Virus record (IMG/VR): IMGVR_UViG_3300010430_000005
Coordinates: 83,467-147,466 of that record
Strand: one strand, 5' to 3'
Source of the DNA: a virus
Length of the DNA: 64,000 nt
Translations under genes and position numbers: made by a program
The notes under the pieces: model-generated
Told to the model about the DNA's origin: nothing
The model's database searches: none
What the model saw: the letters and a program-made list of their open reading frames with translations, nothing else
Part shown: in pieces, positions 1-7,113 of the stretch
Numbering within the stretch: position 1 is the first letter of the stretch
How the letters are laid out: the number at the start of each line of letters is the position of its first letter

Positions 1-26
1 AAACTAAGTTCTCGAAAACGAAAGGT

Positions 27-458
27 ATGGGTGTTTTTGCAGCATCGTTGGTTGCCTTGTTTGTAATAGTGAATATGGGTTTCATTGTTAAAGACTTTGC
101 TATCTATGCTTTTACTATGCAACGTGATGAAGTTGTGTATTTGTCAAATGCGCAAGAAATTGATCCAGACAATAACATTCACTCTGTTCAAGGATGCATT
201 GTAGAAGTTCAAGAGGATGGTGGATTTAGTTGTTCAACTGAAAACAGTTTGTATTTCCGCATTGACCCAACTCTATTCTCGCAACTGTGGTATATTACAA
301 ATCGTGGAGATTTTTTCTATCCTGATTATATTGCTGCAACAATTGCACCAGGGTGGCAAGAATGCACAATCACAAGTTACGGGTTCCGAGCAAAATTGTT
401 TATTCGTCGTTTGGAAATCTATCCAGAACTTCTAAGTGTAGATTGCCAGAGAATTTAA
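27..458 (+). CDS. Membrane-anchored hypothetical protein
   Basis: 143 aa, function not recognised. Residues about 3-28 are strongly hydrophobic (start MGVFAASLVALFVIVNMG), consistent with one N-terminal membrane anchor. The rest is a soluble domain with several Cys. An AAAGG-type ribosome-binding site lies just before the ATG. The gene ends right before a perfect hairpin that doubles as the next promoter. The true start could lie left of the window edge, but the close ribosome-binding site supports this ATG. Confidence 0.6.
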   Translation: MGVFAASLVALFVIVNMGFIVKDFAIYAFTMQRDEVVYLSNAQEIDPDNNIHSVQGCIVEVQEDGGFSCSTENSLYFRIDPTLFSQLWYITNRGDFFYPDYIAATIAPGWQECTITSYGFRAKLFIRRLEIYPELLSVDCQRI

Positions 459-461
459 TAG

Positions 462-499
462 AATGGGGTGTTGACAACAGCACCCCATTTTGTTATTGT
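462..499 (+). promoter_or_regulatory. Terminator hairpin overlapping a sigma70-like promoter
   Basis: A 9-bp perfect stem (AATGGGGTG at 462-470, CACCCCATT at 481-489) is followed by TTTGTTATT, a terminator for the upstream gene. The 10-nt loop begins with TTGACA (471-476). Exactly 17 bp later comes TATTGT (494-499), a promoter for the genes from 524 onward. Confidence 0.6.
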
Positions 500-523
500 G
501 ATTCTGTAATAAGGAGTTCTGAT

Positions 524-649
524 ATGAACAAACAGTATCAAGTAGTGGTAAAAAATTCTGCGGATAATAGTTTTATTGCAGAATATGAGCGGTCTGATGC
601 AGAATGGAACGCTCGGATTACCAAATTGGAACAGAGGATGGGCAGGTAA
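524..649 (+). CDS. Small hypothetical protein, 41 aa
   Basis: ATG at 524 follows AAGGAG with a good 6-nt spacing. The product is charged, starts MNKQYQVVVKNSADNS and ends KLEQRMGR. Its TAA overlaps the next ATG (TAATG at 647-651), which suggests translational coupling. No function recognised. Its strong ribosome-binding site and position directly after a promoter support it as a real gene. Confidence 0.6.
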   Translation: MNKQYQVVVKNSADNSFIAEYERSDAEWNARITKLEQRMGR

Positions 650-1047
650 TGACTAAAATCAACCATCACCGCAAGAATAAATCAAAAGTAGATCGTCGTT
701 ATCCAAGTGAACAATATCACAATGGATATGCGCGGCATGATAGCAAAGCATCTTTTGCCGATGGTGAGTTGATAGAACCAAATGGTGTGGATGAAAAACA
801 AGAAAATGCAAATGGTCGAGTAGGACGCACTGGTTATCTTGACAAATCAATGCATGGTTGGGGTGATAAATCAGAATTTTCTGATAGGTCTTTTGGTGCC
901 AGCATTGGTAATGATTTTACAAATGGTCATCGTGGAATGGCAAAAGCAGTTCGTGGTGCTAAGAAATATGTTCGCTCTCGCAAACGCTTTCATGATAAAG
1001 CAACACTGAAACGACTTGTTAATAATGGAGATTATGATGATGCTTAA
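649..1047 (+). CDS. Basic hypothetical phage protein
   Basis: 132 aa from the ATG that overlaps the preceding stop codon. It is very rich in Lys, Arg, His, Asn and Asp, with a basic N-terminus (MTKINHHRKNKSKVDRR) and a basic C-terminal third (AKKYVRSRKRFHD), suggesting nucleic-acid contact. This is only a composition argument. Its last codons overlap the start of the NadR-like gene. Confidence 0.6.
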   Translation: MTKINHHRKNKSKVDRRYPSEQYHNGYARHDSKASFADGELIEPNGVDEKQENANGRVGRTGYLDKSMHGWGDKSEFSDRSFGASIGNDFTNGHRGMAKAVRGAKKYVRSRKRFHDKATLKRLVNNGDYDDA

Positions 1048-2062
1048 GACGGGAATCACTATCGGAAAATTCATGCCGCTTCATCGCGGGCATGAACTTA
1101 TGATTGATTTTGCGTCTTCAATGACAGACCTTCTTTATGTATTGGTATCAGGCAAAGAAACTGATACCATTCCTTTAACTGCACGATATGACTGGGTATG
1201 GGATTATGTCAACAAAAATAATCTACAAAATGTAGAAGTAATTTATCATATTGACGAATCACCAGAACCAGTAAATGTTGATGAAAATGGAACGGTTCTT
1301 GATCCAGAATTTCAAGAATACTGGAAAAATGAATTTGCACGTATGGCACCACATGCTACTCACTTTGTGTCTAGTGATATGTATGGTAAAACTATGGCAG
1401 ACCTTCTTGGTATCAAATGGTTGCCAGTTGATCCAAAGCGTGAAATGGTAAACATTAGTGGGACAGAAATTCGTAATGATCCAGTGACATTTTTCAATTA
1501 TATTTCAGATGTAGCAAAACCATATTTCATCAAGAAAATTGCGATTGTTGGTCCTGAAAGTAGTGGAAAATCTACTATGATTGAGGGACTTGCAGATCAT
1601 TTTGGTTCCGAAATTGTCAATGAATATGGTCGCACTCTTAGTGAAGTCAAAGGCAATGATATGACAAAGGAAGACTTTTTAGATATCATGAATGGACAAC
1701 AAGCACTAATTGACATAGTATCGAATAAAGCAATGTCTCCTTTTGTGTTTATCGACACAGAAGCATACACAACATATCTATTTTCAAAGATTTATCTTGG
1801 CGAACACATGGATGAAATCTTGGAATTTGGACATGAACAAGATATTGACCATTATATTGTTCTTTCACCAGATGTTGAATGGGTAGATGATGGAACAAGG
1901 GTTCTTGGTGAACAAGATAAACGACAAGAATTTTTTCAACAAATGATTGATATCCTCACAAAACAGAATAAATCGTTTGATGTTGTAGAAAGCACTGATT
2001 ATCGTGAACGTTTTTGGGGAGCAGTTGATGTAGTCAACTATGCTAAATTGTCGAGTAATTAA
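1037..2062 (+). CDS. nadR: NadR-like bifunctional NMN adenylyltransferase / ribosylnicotinamide kinase
   Basis: About 341 aa. The N-terminal half is a nucleotidyltransferase of the NMNAT type with the signature GKFMPLHRGHE near residue 10. The C-terminal half is a P-loop kinase starting near residue 168 with Walker A GPESSGKST. This is the domain order of NadR, which phosphorylates nicotinamide riboside to NMN and adenylates NMN to NAD+. The N-terminal DNA-binding domain of enterobacterial NadR is absent, so it should be an enzyme and not a repressor. Start: three ATGs in a row (1034, 1037, 1040) follow GGAG; 1037 or 1040 gives the best spacing. It overlaps the previous gene by about 11 nt. 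It is the first of four NAD+/ADP-ribose genes in the window. Confidence 0.9.
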   Translation: MMLKTGITIGKFMPLHRGHELMIDFASSMTDLLYVLVSGKETDTIPLTARYDWVWDYVNKNNLQNVEVIYHIDESPEPVNVDENGTVLDPEFQEYWKNEFARMAPHATHFVSSDMYGKTMADLLGIKWLPVDPKREMVNISGTEIRNDPVTFFNYISDVAKPYFIKKIAIVGPESSGKSTMIEGLADHFGSEIVNEYGRTLSEVKGNDMTKEDFLDIMNGQQALIDIVSNKAMSPFVFIDTEAYTTYLFSKIYLGEHMDEILEFGHEQDIDHYIVLSPDVEWVDDGTRVLGEQDKRQEFFQQMIDILTKQNKSFDVVESTDYRERFWGAVDVVNYAKLSSN

Positions 2063-2063
2063 A

Positions 2064-2228
2064 ATGTATGTATATAAACAGTTGACACGAACACAAAAAG
2101 GTGTTATTGAAGAAACGTACTTGGTTTTGTACATATCAGAATTAGATGTGGAGCATACAATTTCTTTGCGAGAACTTGCCAGCGAATTGAAACCGTTTCT
2201 TGATGAAATCGAAAAGGAAAATAAATGA
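2064..2228 (+). CDS. Small hypothetical protein, 54 aa
   Basis: Starts at ATG 2064, directly after the NadR-like gene (TAAAATG), and ends in an ATGA overlap with the next gene. It is acidic at the C-terminus (ELKPFLDEIEKENK) and predicted mostly helical. No function recognised. Its tight packing between coupled genes is the main support. Confidence 0.55.
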   Translation: MYVYKQLTRTQKGVIEETYLVLYISELDVEHTISLRELASELKPFLDEIEKENK

Positions 2229-2623
2229 ACTATCCTGCAACTACAGAACAAGTAAAAGTAGTGTACAACAACTGTTATGGTGGTTTCGGTCTTTCTCATA
2301 ATGCAATTTTGCGTCTTGCTGAATTAAAAGGCGTAAAAGTTCATCCACAGAAACTTATGACTGACTGTTACGTTTATTGGTTGGAACCGCTTGCAAAAAA
2401 TGAAAACCGCAAAAACGGACCTACTTTTGATGTCGAAAAATTATCTCGTAATGATAAAGATTTGGTTCGCGTTGTGGAAGAAATGGGTTGCGAAGCAAAC
2501 GGAATCTGTGCTAAACTCGCAATAGAAACAATGAATAAAGGAACGTTGTATCGAATCAGCGAATATGATGGCAATGAGAGCGTTGTATGTCATTATGACG
2601 ATGTTTGGTCAGTAGCGGAGTAA
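2225..2623 (+). CDS. Conserved phage hypothetical protein
   Basis: 132 aa starting MNYPATTEQVKVVYNNCYGGFGLS. From memory this resembles a small protein widespread in phages with an early YNDCYGGF-type motif, a central LVRVVEEMGCEANG-like segment and a C-terminal YRISEYDGNESV segment. All three are present here. Function unknown. It is coupled to the preceding gene by an ATGA overlap. Confidence 0.7.
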   Translation: MNYPATTEQVKVVYNNCYGGFGLSHNAILRLAELKGVKVHPQKLMTDCYVYWLEPLAKNENRKNGPTFDVEKLSRNDKDLVRVVEEMGCEANGICAKLAIETMNKGTLYRISEYDGNESVVCHYDDVWSVAE

Positions 2624-2627
2624 GAAA

Positions 2628-2774
2628 ATGAAAAAGTATATTGTAAGCGTTTTCGTGAATTTTGATATTGTAAAAAGATATGTGATTGAAAGTATTGAAA
2701 TTGCAGAAATGCTAAAAGAAGAAATTACTGACGATATCACAGACGTTTGTATCCATGAAGTGAAAGTAGGATAA
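2628..2774 (+). CDS. Small hypothetical protein, 48 aa
   Basis: ATG at 2628, a few bases after the previous stop codon. The product starts MKKYIVSVFVNFDIVKRYV and has an acidic C-terminus. It reads as a short alternating beta-alpha domain. The stop codon is 1 nt before the next ATG. No function recognised. Confidence 0.55.
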   Translation: MKKYIVSVFVNFDIVKRYVIESIEIAEMLKEEITDDITDVCIHEVKVG

Positions 2775-2775
2775 T

Positions 2776-3399
2776 ATGGGTTGTTGGAACGGGACTTGTG
2801 GGCTTAGTGGTCTACCAATCATTCACGGCGAAGAAATGTATGTATTCCCAATTGTGGAATCATATCGGGATAGTTTTTGCTATTCAACTGCACTATATCG
2901 CCCTAGCGTGGTGCCATTCCGCGCAGAATATAATGACTATGGTGCTGGTGAAAAATGCAGTGGTCCTGCACTAGAATTGCTCATTGATGGCATTCGCGAA
3001 AAACTTGTTGAAATGGAAGTTGGCGAAAATCAATATCATGATATTGCAGTAAAACGTGAAGGGTTTGATGTTGATATGTTCTTTGAAGCATGTCATGAAA
3101 AACGTCTTCGTTTTGTAAATCCAATGCGCGGATACAAAGATCAACCACAAACCAAAGATGTGTTTTTCACAATGGTTCGCAAAGATGTTGTAGATCGTTT
3201 GTGGAATGAATGGACTTTTGATATGTGGAAAGGTTCTGATGGTGATGTTCCAGATGGATTCGAAAGTGACCAATATTATATCAAGAATGTGACTTATGCA
3301 AAACTTGCTGAATTGATTCCTGAGTATATGGAACAAATGGCAGGAAAGGATAGTCCATATAAAAAGCACTTGAAGGCATTGATGACGCAGATAAACTAG
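2776..3399 (+). CDS. Conserved phage protein, N-terminal part, possibly extended by -1 frameshift
   Basis: 207 aa in this frame, starting MGCWNGTCGLSGLPI with conserved-looking Cys. From memory, related phage proteins are about 300 aa and end in a segment like the product of the next gene (3405-3767). At 3361-3366 the frame meets AAAAAG. A -1 shift there reads on as KALEGIDDADKLERMKDF straight into the downstream gene, whereas the zero frame stops 11 codons later. Either the two genes are one frameshifted gene or full-length protein is made by programmed frameshifting. Function unknown. Confidence 0.75.
   Translation: MGCWNGTCGLSGLPIIHGEEMYVFPIVESYRDSFCYSTALYRPSVVPFRAEYNDYGAGEKCSGPALELLIDGIREKLVEMEVGENQYHDIAVKREGFDVDMFFEACHEKRLRFVNPMRGYKDQPQTKDVFFTMVRKDVVDRLWNEWTFDMWKGSDGDVPDGFESDQYYIKNVTYAKLAELIPEYMEQMAGKDSPYKKHLKALMTQIN
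3342..3366 (+). other. Candidate -1 ribosomal frameshift signal
   Basis: A Shine-Dalgarno-like AGGAAAGGA (3342-3350) lies 10 nt before AAAAAG (3361-3366), read TAT AAA AAG in the zero frame. The -1 frame is closed by TAA at 3360-3362 and opens exactly after it. This spacing resembles the dnaX signal of E. coli. I see no clear downstream stem. A one-base loss from an A6 run would look the same. Confidence 0.45.
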
Positions 3400-3404
3400 A
3401 ACGA

Positions 3405-3767
3405 ATGAAAGATTTTTATATTCGTCATACATTCTTTGAAGGATATCGCGAACATATTCTTTCTGGTTCATTTGGTCATGCATTTTGTGGCGGTTATGCT
3501 GGTGGCGGTTTCGCTTCTATTGCAAATATCAAGGATAAAATTCTTGATGAATATCTTGACGGTGACAAAGAAGTGGCATATGAACTTATGCGGGAAGCAC
3601 TAGTGGGTATCATGGTCAATAGTTTTATGGAATCAACCCGTAAAGTCTGGTTGCCACCTATGCACCAAGGTTCGCAAAGTGAATGCTATAAAGAATACCG
3701 TCTGATGAACAGCATCACTACTGATATTATGGACGCACGCGAAAAGGAATATGAGTGGGATGAATAA
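3405..3767 (+). CDS. C-terminal part of the conserved phage protein at 2776, or separate gene
   Basis: 120 aa from ATG 3405, but the frame is open back to 3363 and there is no good ribosome-binding site before the ATG, which argues against independent initiation. The C-terminal part contains RKVWLPPMHQGSQSE, the kind of ending I recall from full-length relatives of the gene at 2776. Most likely the C-terminal domain of that protein, joined by a -1 shift near 3363. Confidence 0.65.
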   Translation: MKDFYIRHTFFEGYREHILSGSFGHAFCGGYAGGGFASIANIKDKILDEYLDGDKEVAYELMREALVGIMVNSFMESTRKVWLPPMHQGSQSECYKEYRLMNSITTDIMDAREKEYEWDE

Positions 3768-3981
3768 AGAAAAAGTATATACCAGTCTTTGGAAAATCTT
3801 TGTAGCAGTAGCAGTATTCTTATTCTTCTACCTATTTTCGGCATCTGACCATCAGAATTCACATGCGTTAGCTTGTGCTTTGGTCGCTGTGATGGCACTG
3901 GGACTGTCAGAGTTGGTTGGTTGTGTTTTTGCACTAATCTACCAAGGATACAAGTATATATCTTCGCGTATGTCCGCTTAA
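3751..3981 (+). CDS. Small two-helix membrane protein
   Basis: 76 aa (or 73 aa from ATG 3760). Two hydrophobic stretches, about residues 13-30 and 40-65, predict two membrane helices with short charged ends (MNKEKVYTS, YKYISSRMSA). It overlaps the end of the preceding gene by 17 or 8 nt. AAGGA lies just before 3751 and GTGGG just before 3760, so the start is uncertain. Function unknown. Confidence 0.6.
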   Translation: MSGMNKEKVYTSLWKIFVAVAVFLFFYLFSASDHQNSHALACALVAVMALGLSELVGCVFALIYQGYKYISSRMSA

Positions 3982-3984
3982 TAG

Positions 3985-4011
3985 TTTACAACCAACAAAA
4001 TATGCTATAAT
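3985..4011 (+). promoter_or_regulatory. Sigma70-like promoter
   Basis: TTTACA (3985-3990) and TATAAT (4006-4011) with a 15-bp spacer, shorter than the 17 bp of the other promoters here. It lies 33 bp before the exported-protein gene at 4044, which has a good AAGGAG ribosome-binding site. Confidence 0.55.
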
Positions 4012-4043
4012 ATGACTACATAAACTTAACAAGGAGAACTAAA

Positions 4044-4436
4044 ATGAAAACGACGACTCTTATCGCCGCGATTGCAGCAACAATGATGGCAACTGGTGTC
4101 ATTGCACAAACATCTACAACATATGTTCAGACAGCAGGAACGGCTGGCGCGGCAGCATCGGCGTCTCACACATCTAGTCGTTCTAGTGTAGGTGGTTCAG
4201 CACGTGGCGAATACAGTGTCGAAAATTTCAGTGGAGCGTCTAATATCAGCGGCGCGGCAGTGACACGCGAACGCCAAGGAGATACTTTTATCGGTGTTAC
4301 TGAAACGTGGAGCGATGGGCGAGATTATTCTAGTACCCTGAATAACGGAGGAACCGGATATGCAAATGCCAGTCAGTCCGGTAGCGCAGCAGCGTCCTAT
4401 TACCGCACAATGCCTTCTTGGACTTGGAACAACTAA
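4044..4436 (+). CDS. Small exported protein with signal peptide
   Basis: 130 aa. The N-terminus MKTTTLIAAIAATMMATGVIAQT is a clear Sec signal peptide with a likely cut after VIA. The mature part is low-complexity, rich in Ala, Ser, Gly and Thr, without Cys, ending MPSWTWNN. No domain recognised. It has its own promoter and is followed by a strong hairpin, so it is probably a single-gene unit. It would act in the periplasm or outer membrane. A role in superinfection exclusion is possible but is only a guess from location. Confidence 0.75.
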   Translation: MKTTTLIAAIAATMMATGVIAQTSTTYVQTAGTAGAAASASHTSSRSSVGGSARGEYSVENFSGASNISGAAVTRERQGDTFIGVTETWSDGRDYSSTLNNGGTGYANASQSGSAAASYYRTMPSWTWNN

Positions 4437-4442
4437 AATCCG

Positions 4443-4482
4443 CACAAAGGCTATTTACATGTTATAGCCTTTGTGTTAAATT
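4443..4482 (+). promoter_or_regulatory. Terminator hairpin overlapping promoter
   Basis: A perfect 12-bp stem, CACAAAGGCTAT (4443-4454) with ATAGCCTTTGTG (4464-4475), begins 7 nt after the stop codon of the exported protein. TTTACA (4454-4459) lies at the loop and TAAATT (4477-4482) follows after exactly 17 bp. It can end one transcript and start the next. Confidence 0.6.
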
Positions 4483-4516
4483 CTTTGTATCGCAGAATCA
4501 AAACGGAAATACGGTT

Positions 4517-5104
4517 ATGAAACTTCTCACCGCACTTTTTATTTTTTCTTCTTCAGCAGTAGCAGCACAGACTAGCGACAGTGCATCCAACAGCCAATCC
4601 AATTCGGGTGTTGTTTTTGGAGACAGTTATGCTGTCCAGCAAGCGCCCAGTGCAGTGTCGCCAGGAATCATGCATACTGCACCGTGTATCGTTGGCTCAA
4701 GTGCAGGCATTGGCATCCCAGGTATCGGATTGTCTGGTGGCAGTGGCCGCCTTGAAAACGAATGTAATACTCGTGAAGAAATCAAGACCCTTACCATTTT
4801 GCTAAATCAGCCACCAAGTGTTGCTAAGACAGCAGCAATCTTACACTATTGCAACAATGATGACAGCATTCGGAAGACTCTTGTTCAAATGGGCATCTGC
4901 GCGAAAAAGACTCGCATCGTAAATTATTCTGTAAAAACTAGGCCACAGAATGTTAAATATGTGAATCCATATACGTTCCAAATCTGCAAAGATGCTGGCC
5001 ATGGGCGTATCGCTTATTATCCTGACACGAAACTTGCTCGTAAAGAGTGCAGGGATTTTATTAAAAGAAACCCTGGCGCAAACATTGACACGATCAATCG
5101 TTGA
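4517..5104 (+). CDS. Exported protein sharing a C-terminal motif with the hexapeptide-repeat protein
   Basis: 195 aa from ATG 4517, chosen because it begins a typical signal peptide (MKLLTALFIFSSSAVAAQT). The reading frame stays open further upstream but there without a signal peptide. The mature region is Ser/Gln/Gly-rich, then has several Cys. The C-terminus ECRDFIKRNPGANID closely matches the end of the protein at 5635 (SCRDYIRKNPGANID), suggesting a shared small module. Function unknown. It follows its own promoter. Confidence 0.7.
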   Translation: MKLLTALFIFSSSAVAAQTSDSASNSQSNSGVVFGDSYAVQQAPSAVSPGIMHTAPCIVGSSAGIGIPGIGLSGGSGRLENECNTREEIKTLTILLNQPPSVAKTAAILHYCNNDDSIRKTLVQMGICAKKTRIVNYSVKTRPQNVKYVNPYTFQICKDAGHGRIAYYPDTKLARKECRDFIKRNPGANIDTINR

Positions 5105-5128
5105 ACATATAGTAGCAGAAAAGAGGGG

Positions 5129-5157
5129 TTTACATGCTCTTCTTTATAATATATTAT
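5129..5157 (+). promoter_or_regulatory. Sigma70-like promoter
   Basis: TTTACA (5129-5134), 17 bp, TATTAT (5152-5157). A weak stem (AAGAG at 5121-5125 with CTCTT at 5137-5141) encloses the -35 element, repeating the hairpin-promoter layout seen upstream. It serves the gene at 5198. Confidence 0.6.
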
Positions 5158-5197
5158 CTTAAATATAAGAAAATACAAACGCTAAGGAGTTTAGCAA

Positions 5198-5623
5198 ATG
5201 TCCAATAAGTTCAAAGTCGGCCAAAAAGTCATCACTAAAGATCATCAAGAAGATGGTACGGTCGTAAAAGTAATTCAACATGATATGGGCCGTTGTGATT
5301 ACAAAGTCCTTTTGGACCGTTTTGCTGATACCGATTCTGTTGATGCAGACGGTAATCCTGTGGGAGTGTTTACCTATTTCGAGAGTGATCTAGAAAAATG
5401 GAAATCCCGACGGTTTAGAGTTGATGGGAATCATTATATGCAAATGTACGATGATCCGCAAGGAACTGGAGGTGAACGACTTCGCCAAGGTACGTGGGGT
5501 GTCCGTGATACACTAACCGACCAAATCGTGTTCTATATTACCAGCGGCGCTGCTAAACTTATCGCACAAGAGGTCTGTAAAGCAATGGATGAAAAAACCC
5601 TGTTGGGTGATTTTGCGGAATAA
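5198..5623 (+). CDS. Hypothetical protein with SH3-like N-terminus
   Basis: 141 aa starting MSNKFKVGQKVITKDHQEDGTV, a pattern typical of small SH3/KOW-like beta barrels (F..GQKV...G.V..I), with a basic and aromatic middle. Strong AAGGAG ribosome-binding site. It probably forms one operon with the repeat protein that starts 12 nt downstream. Function unknown. Confidence 0.65.
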   Translation: MSNKFKVGQKVITKDHQEDGTVVKVIQHDMGRCDYKVLLDRFADTDSVDADGNPVGVFTYFESDLEKWKSRRFRVDGNHYMQMYDDPQGTGGERLRQGTWGVRDTLTDQIVFYITSGAAKLIAQEVCKAMDEKTLLGDFAE

Positions 5624-5634
5624 GGAGGAACAAT

Positions 5635-6486
5635 ATGACAACTTTTGATTTTCAAGATGGTAACGGACCGTTGCCTGCCCATCAACACCCTAATGGCGGC
5701 GGCTGGGTAGCAGATACTGCAACTGTTGCGAAAACAGCCTATATAGGATCATGTGCTCGTGTCTCTGGCAATGCTCGTGTCTCTGACAATGCTTGTGTCT
5801 CTGGCAATGCTCGTGTCTCTGGCAATGCTTGTGTCTCTGGCAATGCTTGTGTCTCTGGCAATGCTCGTGTCTCTGGCAATACTTGGGTCTCTGGAAGTGC
5901 TCGTGTCTCTGGCATTGCTCGTGTCTCTGGCATTGCTCGTGTCTCTGGAAGTGCTCGTGTCTCTGGCAATGCTCGTGTCTCTGGCAATACTTGGGTCTCT
6001 GGCATTGCTCGTGTCTCTGGCAATACTTGGGTCTCTGGAAGTGCTCGTGTCTCTGACAATGCTTGTGTCTCTGGCAATGCTCGTGTCTCTGGCAATACTT
6101 GGGTCTCTGGAAGTGCTCGTGTCTCTGACAATGCTTGTGTCTCTGGCATTGCTCGTGTCTCTGGAAGTGCTATTATCGAAGACTCTAAGTTCCCGCAAAT
6201 TAAACGCTCTGATGGGTATGATTTTATTGCAGTTCCCTGTTCTGATGGCAAGACGCGAGTAATTGCCGGATGTCGCTACTTCACATTTAAAGAAGCTAAA
6301 AAGCATTGGGAAAAAACACGTGGCGGTACGCCTCTTGGCGATGAAACCATGGCAATTCTTAAATCTCTAAAAATTATGTTGAAGACATACAATGGCATCT
6401 ATCCAAATACAAAAGAGGCAAAGGATTCTTGCCGCGATTATATTCGCAAAAACCCTGGAGCAAATATAGACCTGACCAAGGGTTGA
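5635..6486 (+). CDS. Left-handed beta-helix (hexapeptide-repeat) protein
   Basis: 283 aa. Residues about 40-177 are 23 exact six-residue units of the type [N/S/I][A/T][R/C/W]VS[G/D] (for example NARVSG, NACVSG, NTWVSG). Such hexapeptide periodicity folds as a left-handed parallel beta-helix. A short N-terminal cap and a C-terminal domain (about residues 180-283, ending CRDYIRKNPGANID) flank it. I see no acyltransferase active-site loop, so it is more likely a structural or binding protein. The coding repeat is an 18-bp tandem repeat, so length variants should arise easily. Confidence 0.8.
   Translation: MTTFDFQDGNGPLPAHQHPNGGGWVADTATVAKTAYIGSCARVSGNARVSDNACVSGNARVSGNACVSGNACVSGNARVSGNTWVSGSARVSGIARVSGIARVSGSARVSGNARVSGNTWVSGIARVSGNTWVSGSARVSDNACVSGNARVSGNTWVSGSARVSDNACVSGIARVSGSAIIEDSKFPQIKRSDGYDFIAVPCSDGKTRVIAGCRYFTFKEAKKHWEKTRGGTPLGDETMAILKSLKIMLKTYNGIYPNTKEAKDSCRDYIRKNPGANIDLTKG
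5752..6165 (+). repeat. 23 tandem copies of an 18-bp unit
   Basis: Units are variants of GCTCGTGTCTCTGGCAAT; each encodes one hexapeptide. Most units differ only in the codons for the first three residues, while the GTCTCT core is almost invariant. As a by-product, several other reading frames on both strands stay open here. Confidence 0.95.
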
Positions 6487-6509
6487 GTTTGTAATCAAAG
6501 ATGAACCAA

Positions 6510-6641
6510 ATGCCCACATATTTTCAAAATCTAGTTGACAAAAATGTTAGAAATCAACTCTGGGATCAAGTCTCGGATTCAAGTCCGGGATCAAGTCCGG
6601 GATCAAGTCCGGGATCAAGTCGTGTATCAAGCATGATGTGA
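6510..6641 (+). pseudogene. Truncated, frameshifted copy of the DQV-repeat gene at 8121
   Basis: The start is nearly identical to the gene at 8121: both encode YF.NLVDKNVRNQLWDQV. After one DQV unit the frame is shifted, and the 12-bp repeats are read as SSPG units until TGA at 6639. It could still make a 43-aa protein (46 aa from ATG 6501). Best explained as a duplicated and damaged paralogue. No good ribosome-binding site is seen. Confidence 0.65.
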
Positions 6642-6656
6642 ATTACCGATTCCCTC

Positions 6657-6685
6657 TTGACACGACTCGGCAAATCATATATAAC
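6657..6685 (+). promoter_or_regulatory. Sigma70-like promoter
   Basis: TTGACA (6657-6662), 17 bp, TATAAC (6680-6685), one of the best matches in the window. It is followed by CAGGAG and the ATG at 6703. Confidence 0.7.
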
Positions 6686-6702
6686 AAACAGGAGAAAATG
6701 CT

Positions 6703-7074
6703 ATGAACATGAACATCATCGGTGCACAAGGCGAACTTCGTATATACAAAGTCGCATATCTGCCTGAAGGCATCGGCAACAACCGCCCCAATAAGAATGG
6801 TGATGGTGCGTTTATTCTCGCACACAGCGAAAAGGGTCATCACCACGTAATCGGCGGCGATGTGGATGTTATCGAACACGTCCAAACCAAAAAAATCAAC
6901 GGAAACACCTTGGCAATGCGCACGTTGTATGCTATTGTCAACGAGCCGACGAGGATTCATCAGACTGCGGCAACTCCTCACGAAGACATTTTTCTGGACC
7001 AAGGAGTATATGCAATCAAGACGGATATGGAATACAATCCGTTTGCTGACGAAATCCGCGAAGTGCAGGACTGA
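6703..7074 (+). CDS. Conserved hypothetical protein with His-rich motif, partner of the DUF6745 gene
   Basis: 123 aa with a central LAHSEKGHHHVIGG motif and a C-terminal GVYAIKTDMEYNPFADEIREV segment. I recall similar small proteins (LAHGE.TGHAH..., then ...GVYRV..QREYDP.....V.D) encoded directly before DUF6745 proteins, which is also the case here. The His cluster could bind metal. Function unknown. It has its own promoter, and a hairpin overlaps its 3' end. Confidence 0.65.
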   Translation: MNMNIIGAQGELRIYKVAYLPEGIGNNRPNKNGDGAFILAHSEKGHHHVIGGDVDVIEHVQTKKINGNTLAMRTLYAIVNEPTRIHQTAATPHEDIFLDQGVYAIKTDMEYNPFADEIREVQD

Positions 7075-7089
7075 GCTTTTGCTCAGTCC
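7068..7089 (+). terminator. Hairpin over the stop codon
   Basis: GGACTGAGC (7068-7076), loop TTTT, GCTCAGTCC (7081-7089): a perfect 9-bp stem enclosing the TGA of the upstream gene. There is no clear U-tract after it, so it may be a weak terminator or a processing or stability element between this gene and the DUF6745 gene. Confidence 0.45.
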
Positions 7090-7113
7090 ACTAAAATACT
7101 AACCCAACCCTAA

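Noticed and set aside
5739-6306. Long open frames on the minus strand and in other plus frames through the 18-bp repeat
   Set aside because: They arise because the repeat lacks stops in several frames. The plus frame with ribosome-binding site, beta-helix pattern and unique flanks is the real gene.
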